Origin: Aquila chrysaetos chrysaetos
Lineage: Eukaryota; Chordata; Aves; Accipitriformes; Accipitridae
NCBI RefSeq assembly: GCF_900496995.4
Contig: NC_044011.1
Coordinates: forward strand, 10,448,041-10,512,040
Length of the DNA stretch: 64,000 nt
Direction: 5' to 3'
In this document: positions 51,364 to 63,810 of the stretch, piece by piece
How the letters are laid out: each line of letters begins with the position of its first letter
Position numbering within the stretch: position 1 is the first letter of the stretch
Position numbers and translations under genes: made by a program
The notes under the pieces: model-generated
Seen by the model: the letters and a program-made list of their open reading frames with translations, nothing else
What the model was told of the DNA's origin: nothing
Databases searched by the model: none

Positions 51364-54300
51364 TGTTTTTCTCAAATAATATGAAAAAAAAGTATGGGGC
51401 TCATCAACAGACTTCTGGGTCTATCCCAGTGGAACAGATTATCCATCTATTCCCCTCCTCTCCCATTCACTTAAATCTAAACTGACCTGACTTACTCATA
51501 CTGTCTTTTCACAAAAAGAAATATCATGGCCTTGGTTATTGAGGAACAAGAAGCAAAAATCTACTTGGTTTAAAACGTAGGTTGCAGTCCTGACTTGCAC
51601 TTCTACTCTGTCTCTCCTAGCCTTTTCTGTACTAGCAGGTGGTTCTTTTTTTGCCTGTACCATGCAAAAGTTTACAAATGTGTCAGGTATTTCTTTCTGA
51701 TCTCTGAAATCCTGGTCAAAACTGGTAAAATTCTTTAACTGCCTGTGTCCATCTAGTGGCTCCTGTGTTTAACAATATTCGTAATTTTTAATGGTGTTAC
51801 CTAGTGAGTTTTTTACTTGTGTTTACATCTTCAATTATTTGCTTTTCTTTCCTCTGTTTGTACATGCTGTAAGTCCTGTAAATAGCTGATGTTTCTTCTG
51901 GAAGTTTATTAAGTGATGCCAGATTCTCAACTTTTATTCAGAGCAAGTTGTTCTTGGCCCTTCTGGTATCAGGAAAGGGCTTGAAAAGAAACTGTAGAGA
52001 TTCAGACGCCTGGTGGCAAGTACTTGTCCATGCATTTGGTGTTTTATAAAACTTTGGGACCAGATTTGTAACCACTGCATAATTATTTCATTTGATTTTT
52101 TGAGTCTATCAATCTAAGATGGCACTTGCTTATGCTTAATATAGGTCACCCTGCTCTCATTTAAGCTTCTGTTTGGGGATTTAGGCAGTAATATGCCACC
52201 CTAACCATCAAAATGAGAACTAAAGTAACCTCATATGTGCTGTTCATCCACGCTGTCATGGCTGCAACAACTTCATCAGCGGGACACAAAAGTTAGTCCT
52301 TGCACACTCCCCTGGGTAAGGCATGATGCAGGATCACACTTGATGAAGGCATGCCAGGAGAGGGGTGTGTGTGATGGATCAGGTGGTGTTTTGCTTTGTC
52401 CCAGGGTGGGCCTGTGTGCCAGAGTATGAAAGTTGTTTGGTTGTCTCTTTAGAAAGCCGTTGCTGTGCAAGCCCAAGCTAAACTAACTGATAAGGGCTAT
52501 CAAATGCTGTATTATGGATCACTGCAGAACACTTAACACCTTCTTTTAAGTTGTTTCTCACCTCCTGCTGATAACTAATTCTCATGAAGAACTGAACCTT
52601 GAGGTCTTTGTAATAAACTTAATGGTCATGATGTAGTGAAAAGGTTTACTCAAAGCAGCTAAGTAGGGACAGTATTTCTTAAATTAAAGATCTGCAGGCT
52701 TAAAAATAATAAAACCTCCAAGTAGGAGAAGGATACATGAAGAAAAAATTATTTTCAGTGTGTGTGCATGGTAGGAAAAAGCCAATGGTGTTCTGGGCAA
52801 CGAGAAACCACATCCGGAAGAGATGCAACAGCCTGGTTTCATGCCCATACAAAGCAAGTGTTGGTGTCATGGGAACTTGCCAAGCAGCGTGTTTTCTTTC
52901 ACCTTTTGTTGGTACTAACTCCTTTGATCAGCACATGCTATACTGACCTCAGTCATTTGTGGCAAAAGCAGTGCATTGTCTTTGTTAGAATATAAGATTG
53001 GTGAAGAGAAGTACATTAAAAGAATTTCCTGCAAGCAAATGCTGAAATAAATGGGTCTCAGAGCCTGAATATAAGAAAGGACTGGGCTGTGTTTATCTTT
53101 TTCCTTGCAAGTGCATCCAGTAACTTACTGTGATGGGTGGGGAATTAAGAGTCATCATTTCTGCCTTCCTCTCTGTTGGTGATTTCTGTCCCTAAAAGCA
53201 CAGCTGTGTAATTCATTGAAGCGTTATTCAAGGGAGTTGCTTACAGGATCTGCTGTGGGGACTGGGGCAAAAATCTTCAAAAGCAGACCTGCAGTCAACA
53301 GAGAAAGGTTTAGTTTGTTTGGTTTTGTTTTTAAATTCGTGTGCACGACTTTCCCCCCATCAGCCCTCCCACCTTTTGCTGCAAAACAGATTTAAAGGAG
53401 GGGAAAAGAAGTCCAAAGATAGCAGTGATTGTATCACCAGCTAGGGTGAATGGGGGGGAGTAGGTAATGGGCGGTGGCACTGAGGCAAGAGAGGTTGGAT
53501 CTTGGTTTTCTCTTCTGTTTAAACCAGTTGACTTACACATTTTCCTGCAGGTTGAAGACCAGGACCTCTGTCTTGGTATGGACCAGATCACTCCATTGCA
53601 CCTCATTGGTGCTTACATTCACACCTGCATGTGTTGCTCATGCAGAGTAAAGAAGGGGAGGGTATCTGCTTGAAGCTGGAGAGCTGATGGCTTGTCTGGC
53701 TGGGCTCTGTGAATGACCTCCCCCTCGTCTTGGGGAAAGGGGGAAGGCATTGCTTGACTTCCTAGCTGCAGGTTTTTTTCCCAAGAACTAGCTTTTTGTT
53801 CCCTTCACAGGAAATAGGTATATGCTTTTTTATAATAATAAGTTATTTTAAAAATTTTTCTTGTAGATTTATAATAAAGTTCTAGCTCTGAGCTCCAATT
53901 ATTTCATGTACCTAATCAGTGCAAGCTTACAGCAGAACTCCTGCCTTCAAGTTTTCCTCATAATTACTTGTAGCTCCTGCAGAGAAGAAGGGAGTAAAGA
54001 CCAGAAATAAATGGCTGGTCAGGTTAGATGGCATAGTGAAGCACTAGAATAGGCTGTGTAAGGAGGCTGTGGAGTCATCAATACTTGCAAGTGTTTTGAA
54101 AACCTCCTAGGCAGCATTGCAGTTAATATAGTAGGTATTATTCAGGGGTTTAACCCTGTCTGTGGTACACAGAGGGCTTTTGAGTAGTCCAGAGAAGATA
54201 ATAGACTTGCTTTTCTTAGTTACCCGTAGACTTAATTAATTCTATGGAAAATGTTTAGGAGGTGCACCTAGTACATGTAGTCTGAAAATCTGGAAAGGTA

Positions 54301-56836
54301 GTAAATTATTGTAAGTCATTCTTCCACAGACAGGCATGGACTGGACTATGCTGTCTGTCGGTCTGTCTTTAGCCTTATTTTTACTTTTTTTTTTTTTTTC
54401 AAAAATGCTTTCCCCAGTCTTCTATGCAATGTACTCATTCATCACGCAGCCGTTCACACTGTCTGATCTTTGAAATGGTGGTCACAGCTTGCCCACTTGT
54501 CTTGCTTTTTATTTGTATTGGAGAGTTTACTATGCTTTTACCATATATTCCCATAGAATTTTCTAAGCTCTCTTTCTTGGTGTTGCCTTGATATGTAGGT
54601 TAAAGAAAATGAAGAATGTCATGGAGGAAAACAGCTCTGTTGTTACTCTTCAAAACAGGTTACATAGTTACTTGAGATCTTCAAATTATTGTACTTATTG
54701 AGTCAATACATAACTATGCTTTTAGTTGCATTTTAAAATAGGCATTTTATGGTTAATCTTGTAAGCAAGTGTTTCTATGGCTTATCAAGAGTAGTTAGCT
54801 AAAGGAATTACTAACAACTTTTACAGAAGAACAGTCTTAGCTGTTTTAATGACTCATTCTTGCAAAACTTTGAGGTGGAAAATAACAAGTCTCAGTAAAC
54901 TCTGTGTGTGTTTCCCTTCCCTTAAGTGTTTGTCATATAACTAGTTATAGTTCAGGTCAGCCTTGGAGATGTTTTATTTTTAGTTATTTGTTCTATAAGT
55001 GCAGGCATTGAGGGAGTTGATTTGTGCAGTGAAGGGCTAGGAAGCAGTCTGCTCTCGCACAAGGTAGGGGCTGTTCTGTGTAGCAGGGTGAGGGTTTTTT
55101 TTTTTATTCCAGAAAGATAGAAAACTTCAAAATTCTAAGCAGAGAGAGTATCCATATTAGGCATTTGAAGGCATGTTTTCTCCCTACCATCAGCCTCTCC
55201 TGAACCTAGTTGTAACATACTGCAAGGACTCTGCCATCAAAGCAGGGATGAGAGATTTTAAGTTCTTTTGGTTTTTCCCCTTCCTTTGCATTAATTGTGT
55301 GGAAGTGTCACTGGAGGAGTTGCTCACAAGGTAGGAACCCCATGACTTGAGTGAATGTGAATTTACCAGCTCAGTTCTGATGTTCAAACTCCAAAATCTC
55401 ATGAAAAGGGGTGGGGAGAAGCCTTGGAAATCTTGGATCAGCCCTGGTTGGGAGCAAGAGAATCTTTTTGCCCCATATAAATTGATTTTTAGTTATACAG
55501 TCTGATCAGTGTACAAAGAGAAAGAAAGTTACACTGATCGTCTACACTGTGAAGGAGGAAGGGAGAGTGTATATGAGTGACCTTGTGCTGCTGAGCCACC
55601 GCAGCAAGTTTCTGGGTAATAAATTTCTGTGCAGGCTGTGGATTTAAGCTGGTGTAAGAGTAGTGCAAACTAACACTGCTAGTCATTGCTTGAGAACCAC
55701 ATGGAGAAAGGAGGCTGGGAAGACAGGGAAAGAAAGAGTAGGGAAGATGAGAGGAAGAAACATGTTAAGAACTTAAAGGCTGGCAGATGGTATTTATTGT
55801 ATTTAATACAGAGGCGTTCAGTGCCTGCTTTGTGTTTCTGCAGCAACTGCCTGAGCACATCAGCGACAAATGGGCATGCGAGGTGAAGAATAGGGACCTA
55901 TTTCTGCAGTATTTATTTAAACAAAAATCCTGCTTATGTGAAGCCTGAAGAATCAAACCACATATAGAAATAGTTTTGTCTATGCTTTTTTTGAATGTAT
56001 TTGAGACTGAAAATATGTAACTGAAGAGCTCTATGCATGTGGCACACCTATATAGTGAGATTCGTGATGTATTACTAGCTTTGTTCAAATTCCTTAGGAA
56101 ATCTTTGGCTTTTGCTGGGAAATCAGTTTCCAACCAGTGAAATCATTGTTCAGTTAATATACGTCAGTTTAGGTCTCCCTCTGCATCTCTGACTATTGTT
56201 TCGATGCATCGTAGCATGCATTGAGTAATATGTGCTCCTGCCATGGTAGTAGTTACCTGCCCTGATTAGAAATAAGTAGGCGGACTGATAAGTCAGTCAT
56301 TTATCTGTACCATAAACATGGTTTTATCATATTAAGGTAATGTTATTTGAATAGAGATTGTCTATTAGCCTGGCTGTAACGCTGTTAGATAAAATTTATT
56401 CATGTCACTAATGCCTGTTCTCCAGTGTACAGCACAATGTCATCCAAAAGCTTCAGGCAATTAATTTCACTAATGATGACTGAAAATGTAGATGACTTGT
56501 TCTTAGTTTTTTCTGTTTTCGGTCACTAGTTGAGGCCAGTAGGGGACCTAAATTGAAAAGATTTCAGAAGTGTTTCAAAGACTGGCCTGATTTTGATCTT
56601 CCTTGAGGTGAGTGAGGATTTGTGGTGCTTTCGGGCTTTCCTGAAGCCAGGAGAGCACCTCAGATGTCTCATCCTTTCAGCAGAGACATTCATATGGCAC
56701 AGATATGCTCTGAGAAGGAGATGCGTTTCACTTAGCGAAGAATAACCCCTCATACTAGACCTTTGCTTTGGTGCAGAAGTTTTGTGATAGCTTTGACAGG
56801 AAGCAAACATGTCCCTTAGCTCCTCTTCTTTTCCGT
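51364..56836 (+). other. AGPAT4: AGPAT4 intron 2, between two LTRs
   Basis: AT-rich non-coding DNA with a T15 run (54385-54399). No exon, RNA gene or transposon is recognised. All frames are short and featureless. Confidence 0.5.
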
Positions 56837-57418
56837 TGTCGTGGTTTAACCCCAGCCAGCAACTAAGCACCACGCAGCCGCTCACTCACTCCCCCCCCAC
56901 CCAGTGGGATGGGGGAGAAAATTGGGAAAAAGAAGCAAAACCCACGGGTTGAGATAAGAACAGTTTAATAGAACAGAAAAGAAGAAACGGATAATGATAA
57001 TGATAACACTAATAAAATGACAACAGCAATAATGAAAGGATTGGAATGTACAAATGATGCGCAGTGCAATTGCTCACCACCCGCCGACCGGCACCCAGCT
57101 AGTCCCCGAGCGGCGATTCCCCGCCCCCACTTCCCAGTTCCTATACTGGATGGGACGTCATATGGTATGGAATACCCTGTTGGTCAGTTTGGGTCAGGTG
57201 CCTTGGCTGTGTCCTGTGCCAACTTCTTGTGCCCCTCCAGCTTTCTCACTGGCTGGGCATGAGAAGCTGAAAAATCCTTGACATTAGTCTAAACACTACT
57301 TAGCAGCAACTGAAAACATCAGTGTGTTATCAACATTCTTCACATACTGAACTCAAAACATAGCACCATACCAGCTACTAGGAAGACAGTTAACTCTATC
57401 CCAGCTGAAACTAGGACA
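56837..57418 (-). mobile_element. Endogenous retrovirus solo LTR, copy B
   Basis: A 582-bp LTR starting TGTCGTGGTTTAACCCCAGC and ending CTGAAACTAGGACA. It is flanked on both sides by CCGT (56833-56836 and 57419-57422), a perfect 4-bp target-site duplication. The sense strand is minus (complementary ATTAAA at 56964-56969). With no internal sequence and a matching duplication, it is a solo LTR left by LTR-LTR recombination. The complete termini and intact duplication suggest it is the least disturbed of the three related copies. Confidence 0.88.
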
Positions 57419-58382
57419 CCGTCTTGACAGACAGCTCTCATTTAGTCCCATGGTCCCCCCAGCTCAGTACATGGGTTGCTTGAGGAGAGCCACTGCTTTT
57501 AGATTTCCTTTTTCCATCTCCATGGAGATAGAGCTCTCCAAGCTTGTTGGCTTTACTGACTCACCTCAACTTCCCATGCCCCAGACCAAAGTGATTTTGA
57601 GGTATTTAACAGTGATTTCTGTGTTTCCCTACCCCACCCCTCCTCCGCTCCCCATTTGCTTCATCAATTCATCAATGAAGGGATGTGCAGATAGTTATAC
57701 TATTAATAACTATTCTTGGCTCTGCACACTTTGCCAGCCACCCACCTTGTCTTTGATCTGGGGATGGATGTTCTTCATCCAATCGGAGCTATTGGCTTTG
57801 CTCTGGATGATTGACACACGCCTGTCAAATGTAGAATGCATCACCTGTAGCAGGGCAAGTTAACAGAATGATGCATAAGGTGTACATGTAACAGACCTGA
57901 TTCCAGGTGTCTTGTCCAAGCTGCTTTCTAGTCTATAGCTGTACAGTTTTTAGAGGAGCATGAGGACCTGTATATGGCAGGAATAGGTGTGTTTGTTTCG
58001 CCTACAAGCTTGTTCTGTTCTTGATGTAATTTTGTTTACTATTGTAAACCATAAATGCTAATTTTACATGTATTTTGATAAAATAATTTGTAACGTTGAA
58101 TTTGCAGTTTTCACATAAATGAAACTCCTTTTTCTCAGTACCACTGTGGAAAAATTTCTGCTCCCTCTTTCCATGCAATCTCCTTATTTCCCTTATCTTC
58201 TCTGTCCCCCGCCTTCCTGTACCAAGATGTATGACTGTGTGGTTTATGTTCAGCATTTCAACTTCATTACAGCCCTTTCTTTGCCATGCGCTGTTGAGAT
58301 GACTGATGCGTTTCAACATGTTACTAATTTGTGGCTTTGCATATGCTATGTACATTCATATATTTCTTGTTATTTATTCCAG
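57419..58382 (+). other. AGPAT4: AGPAT4 intron 2, 3' end
   Basis: Ends in a strong acceptor, TATTTCTTGTTATTTATTCC followed by AG at 58381-58382. Nothing else is recognised. Frames at 57450-57863 and 58002-58355 have no domains. Confidence 0.6.
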
Positions 58383-58552
58383 AGATGGTGATGTTGCTGG
58401 AATGGTGGTCAGGCACCGATTGCACCCTCTACACTGACCCAGAGAGTTACCACAAGTATGGGAAGGAGAATGCCATCGTAATCCTTAATCACAACTTTGA
58501 AATCGACTTTCTCTGTGGTTGGAACTTTTGTGAAAGATTTGGGGTCTTGGGG
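58383..58552 (+). CDS. AGPAT4: AGPAT4 coding exon 3 (residues 60-116), catalytic motif I
   Basis: A 170-base exon in the correct phase. The first two bases complete Gln60, and the exon ends in phase 0 before the donor GGGG|GTGAGT. It encodes MVMLLEWWSGTDCTLYTDPE followed by HKYGKENAIVILNHNFEID and FLCGWNFCERFGVLG. NHNFEID holds the NHX4D acyltransferase motif. His96 is the expected catalytic base and Asp101 completes the pair, the same numbering as in mammalian AGPAT3/4. No stop or frameshift is present, so the gene looks intact here. Residues from 117 on, including motifs II-IV and the C-terminal membrane segments, are encoded beyond the window. The AGPAT4 assignment also rests on exon 2. 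Confidence 0.96.
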
Positions 58553-61500
58553 GTGAGTTTTGTTTAGCATTTAAAATAAACTTCCTCCTCTTGGATGTGG
58601 AAAAAAACCAAAACAAATTCTTTGTGTTTTTGAAAGTTAACAGATCTGTGCTTGAATTTCACTCAGCCACTGTCCAGAATTAAGAGGGGTGAACGTAAAG
58701 CAATGCAGTGCAAGTATGTGGAATACTGAGACAGGTTTGCTTGTGCATTCACAGAAATTTTAAAAGCATTGCAGTTAAAGGTGATGAAGGAGATATATTT
58801 TTTTAACCTGTGAAGGTCATTACAGTTGTTTTTCTTTGTGTGCTTGCTAGGTAACTATTATGGTTCATTGTGCTGCAGAAAGATGAGCTGCTCTGTGATT
58901 CTTTCCCAGTAAATTGTAGAATTTGTTTGCTTTCTCCCGTGTAGTCTTACAGATCCACAGCTAGAGTTTGAATGATGTAGTCTCTGTCTCTGAGAATGAA
59001 ACAGCTGCCATCTCAAGTGAATGCAGTAACCAAGTTATAACTAGTAAGACATGGGGGAGGAATGAGTTATCCATAGTTGAATACACTATTACATTAGGCT
59101 AGAAGTACGTGTGCATTTGTTTTCAGGGTTGTTTTTCTGTTTCCTCTCTCAGCTCATGGGGATGATTCAAGCCCTCCTCCTAAGCCAACTTGACTTAATT
59201 CTGTGGTGGTGATGACATTCTCTACCTACAAGGGATTTAGAGAAGAGTTCCTCCCTCCTAAGAAAGCAGACTAATACCTCATTTTGGTGGTCTTATGGAG
59301 CATCTTCTTCTAACTTTGCTGCTGGCCACCGTCAGAAGTCTTGAGCTTGGATTGTGTGAACCTACAACTTTTTGTGGCCTTTCCTTTGGACTTGTTGCAT
59401 TTGCTGGACACTTAGGCACAACTCCAGTCACTTTCAAATTGTAATGACAGTCTGCTTAAAAAAATGAAAAGGGGCCTTGAAACTGGGGGAAAATGAACCT
59501 AAGCATTACAGGTCCTGCATATTACCAAAATGGCTGTTGGCTTCTGATTACTGAAGGGACAATTCTACCATCATGTCTAGGACTTGAGCACAGAGCTGGA
59601 GGACAGCATGAGGCAGCAGGATGTGCAGGGAAACCTGTTCCTGGCAGGCAGATGTATATGCCAAAAACATTCTCCCTTCTATGTGCTCTCATTATACAGT
59701 GGTGCTTTAGTATAGTCTATCTAATTTTGTAAGCCAAATGGCTGCAGTTCCCTAAATAAAGCTGTGTTTTAGAGGGTCAGGGGCTTCTTCAGAAAGAAAT
59801 TTAGAAAATTAAAGGATTATTTCTGTACAAACTAATAGGGGCCTACAAGGTCAAAAATCTCTTGTTTTACATTGGTGCTGTGTGGTTGGATTGAATCTCA
59901 TTAGCTTTAATCTTTTTTTTTTTTTTTTTTATAGTTTCCCAAGGTAATCAGGATTATGTTTTAATTTTTTTATGTTGTTCCCTATGCATAAGAAAACCAG
60001 CTATGTAGAAGCATAACTATTGAACAATTACTGTGCTGCACTAACTGAAAATAGTTTTTCCTTTTTTTTAGATGCTTACAGTTATTAGTCAGTTTGTATT
60101 TTTGCTAATCTTAAGATTTTTTTTAGAAACTGAGATATGCTCTTTTTTTTATAAACTATTTCAGTCTTGAGTAATGTACTGTGGTTTTACTTCCCAGAAA
60201 CTGTTGCAGGAAGAAAAAGTTCCCATGTGCTCTCATTTGTGTAGATGTCTTTACACAGCAAAACAGTGCATTTCCCTGTTGGGGCAACCAGTTGAGCTTC
60301 ATCTTAAGCCAGGTTAAAAAAAAAATTGAAAATGACACACAGTCAGTTTCCTGATTGGATTATCTGTATTGACCTACTGGTGCTTGGCTTGGGGCAGCAT
60401 GGAAGTGGATAAATGTGTAGGGATGGGGGATGTAGCTTGGTTCGACTTTGTGCTGCCTTACATGAGTTTGCAGTGTGCGAAGCTTCAGGGTTTGGTGTGG
60501 CAGCACAAGTAGTAATGTAAGAACCATTATGCTGCGGGCTGGTGTTTGAGAAAAGGAGTTACAAGAAAAAGGCAGGTGTCCAGAGAGATTTCTTGAGTGG
60601 TGTCCCAGCCTCCAGCATTTTGTGGCTCAGGGACTTTGTGAGCTAGTGGGGTTTCATATTTAATGCCATTTAATTTTATACTTCATGAAATTTCTATGCA
60701 AACTTTAGGTATCTACCAGCATCTTACTAAGCTGATCTCCTATCTACTGCTGCTGGAAAGGAAATCTTGCACATGCAGCTGAAGTTACTGATGTGTAATT
60801 GTTCGCAGCACCAAACCTTAGAAGATTTTTTGGTGGTTGTTAGAAGAGGGAAGCAAACTTCACAAAAACTAGAAGTTGGCAGGGATTTCAGGCAAACCTA
60901 TGTTCAGCCCAAACTGTTAATCACTTACATCTGTATTCCACTTGTGGGGTTTTTTTGTGATGGGATCTTCCTGTTTTGTTTTCAGTCCTTGACACCTGTC
61001 AGCCACACATATCCACCTCCCTTGTGCTGCCAGACCTCAGTGATGTGTGCAGGAGGGAGGGAATACAGGGGTGCTTGATGTAAAGTCAGCATCATGCTGT
61101 CATGGGCAGCATGAACATCCACGGGGACGGCTAAGTCCTGACTCTTCCAGACACAGGTGGCTGCAACAAACTGCGAGGGAAGGAGGAGCTGCGCTGCCAG
61201 CTTGGCTTTCTGTAGAGTTGGAAACAGCATAGCCCCAATAGGATGAAGCTTAGTCCACACCAGTGTTTCCTAATAAAAGGCAAGGCTGTTGTTATGATTG
61301 TGAGCCAGGGTGACTGTGATGGTTGTATTGTGGATGCTCTGCTCTTCTACCTCATGCTGGTGCAATGGCTGGGGGAGAGGCTGACCCCAGTGTCTGGTGT
61401 TGCTCTGTTGTGTAAAGACGTGGTCTTGGTGACAGGTCCCTGCACCCTGATGTGCCCTTCCCTTTTCCTGCCTGTGACATTCCGGTCCTAGGACTTACCT

Positions 61501-62284
61501 CCTTCTTAGTGGTGGACAGCCTAGCTACTGTATCAGCATTTAAACACATTAGTAGCATTTAGTTTCTTCAAGGTGTGTGCTAAGCATCCCTTTGAAAACA
61601 GACCCACTGGACACCAGAACCTGAATTAAGGAAATGGGCATGTTCTGAGGAGGAAGGTGTTATTTAGGACTTACACCAAAAGCACATTAATACGCTCCCT
61701 GTCAGGATTCACTGTACCCTTCTGCTTTGTTGCTTGATCTGACCAAGCAGTGATAAAATAGCTTTTTTTAGTAATTTTAGTAACCTTTTTTTCCTGAGAT
61801 GAAGACATTTATATATTAGCAAAAGTTGCCTGCGTTTGAAAGCTAAACACGCTGGTTTATCTGTTCGTCTCCTGGTGTCTTGAGTTTCAAGTTATTAATG
61901 CTGGTGGTCTTTCTACCTTGGCAAAACATAAACATTTTTCTGAATGGCTCATTATATTGGCATCAAAACACGTGCATTTCTAAAAGAGGCCATAGTTGTT
62001 TATTCCTTGGCAGGGTAGACAAGGCAGAAAACCATTACAAAAAACTTAGTTGTTAACTATCTTGTTTGAAGTTTCTCATAAGAAATTGCTAAGCACGTGT
62101 AATAATTTTTAACCCTAACTCTCTGTTCCATATACCAGGAAACCCAAGTTTTATTTAAAAGTTGTTTATGCTGAAGCTTGTTGTTGGAAAAACTGGGCAT
62201 GGCCTTAAATGTAGGTGTGAGAAGAGTCTTTTGTAGGTTATTGTATGGGACTGACAGGTGTGTGAACACAGTAGTTCATTTGTA
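58553..62284 (+). other. AGPAT4: AGPAT4 intron 3, first part
   Basis: Intron 3 starts at 58553 and continues past 64000. This stretch is AT-rich with T18 at 59913-59930. I looked for the next AGPAT4 exon (expected to begin with SKVLAKKEL-like residues) and did not see it. Confidence 0.55.
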
Positions 62285-62587
62285 CGTTTTAATATATTAA
62301 TAGATTTTAAACTAGATTTGAAGGGGGAAAGGGATAAAATGAGGCTTGCTAGAGATAAGCCTGGGGGTGGCATGCCAATATTTGAGGGACAGTGTGCTAG
62401 CAAGGTGCTTCGGTCTGCCATCTCAGTGGATGGACATCCATGTGGCAGCAAAGATGCAAGGTTTATCGATGTGTTAGAAACCACGGCAGCACCTGAGAAT
62501 GGTCACGTAGGAATTAGGGCTTCTCTCCCAAAAAAGGTGGCAGGATCAATAGCCTAACTGAAGTGCATCTATACCAATGTATGCAGC

Positions 62588-62965
62588 ATGGGCAACAAAC
62601 AGGAGGAGTTGGAAGCTGTTGTGCAGCTGAAAAACTATGATACAGTTGCAGTAATAGAAACATGGTGGGATGACTCACACAACTGGAGTGCTGCAATGGA
62701 TGGCTATAAACTCATCAGAAGGGATAGGCAAGGAGGGAGAGGTGGTGGGGTGGTCCTGTATGTTAGGGAGCGTTTTGACTGTCTAGAGCTTGGTAATGGT
62801 GGTGAAAGGGTCGAGTGTTTATGGGTAAGAATCAGGGGAAAGGCCAACAAGGCAGATATCATGGTGGGAGTCTGTTACAGACCACCCAGCCAGGATGAAG
62901 AGGCAGGTGAAACATTCTATAAGCAGCTGGGAGAAGTCTCACAATCGCCCTTGTTTTCATGGGGG
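62588..62965 (+). pseudogene. CR1 ORF2 endonuclease domain fragment
   Basis: An open frame covering the N-terminal half of the apurinic-type endonuclease of CR1 ORF2. It contains AVIETWWDD (holding the metal-binding Glu of the family), GYKLIRRDRQGGRGGGVVLY and GVCYRPPSQDEEA. The residues after VSQSPLFSWG are out of frame. The expected MGDFNLPD motif is present one frame away at about 62963, so a frameshift lies just before it. The protein is therefore not functional. Confidence 0.88.
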
Positions 62966-63510
62966 ACTTCAACTTACCAGATGCCTGCTGGAGATACAAT
63001 ACAGCGGAGAGGAAACGGTCTGGGAGGTTCCTGGAGTGTGTGGAAGCTAACTTCCTGACACAGCTGGTGAGTAAGCCTGAGTAAACTGAACCTGTTCTTT
63101 ACGAACAGAGAAGGACTTGTGGGTGATGTGATGGTTAGAGACCGTCTTGGGCATAGTGATCATGAAACGATAGCATTTTTGATTCTCAGAGAAGGAGGGG
63201 GGGGTTAGCAGAACTGCCACCTTCAACTTCCAGAGGGCGGACTTTGGCCTGTTTAGGAGCCTGGTTGACAGAGTCCCTTGGGAGGCAGTCCTGAAGGGCA
63301 AAGGGCTCCAGGAAGGATGGACATTCTTCAAGAAGGAAATCCTAAAGGCACAGGAGCAGGCTGTCCCCATGTGCCAAAAGACAAACCGGCAGGAAAGACG
63401 ACCGGCCTGGCTGAACAGAGAGCTTTGGCTGGAAGTCAGGAAAAAAAAAAAAGAGAGTTTATGACCTTCGGAAGAAAGAGCACACAACTGAGGAGGACTA
63501 CAAGGATGTT

Positions 63511-63810
63511 GTGAGGTCATGCGGGCAGAAAATTAGAAGGGCCAAAGCCAAACTAGAACTTAATCTGGCTACTGCTGTAGAAGACAATAAAAAATGTTTC
63601 TATAAATACATCAGCAACAAAAGGAAGGCTAAGGAGAATCTCCATCCTTTATTGGATGCGGGGCTAAACATAGTGACAAAGGGTGAGGAAAAGGCTGAGG
63701 TACTTAATGCCTTCTTTGCCTCAGTCTTTAATAGTAAGACCAGTTGTTCTTGGGGTACCAAGCCCCCTGAGCTGGAAGACAGGGATGGGGAGCAGAATAA
63801 AGCCCCATAA
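63511..63810 (+). pseudogene. CR1 ORF2 linker region fragment
   Basis: A frame coding the segment between the endonuclease and reverse transcriptase of CR1: NKKCFYKYISNKRKAKENL, then KAEVLNAFFASVFNS. It ends at a TAA after NKAP. Beyond it the next frame resumes CR1 coding near 63890 (DGIHPRVLRELVE-like), so another frameshift is present. Confidence 0.85.
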
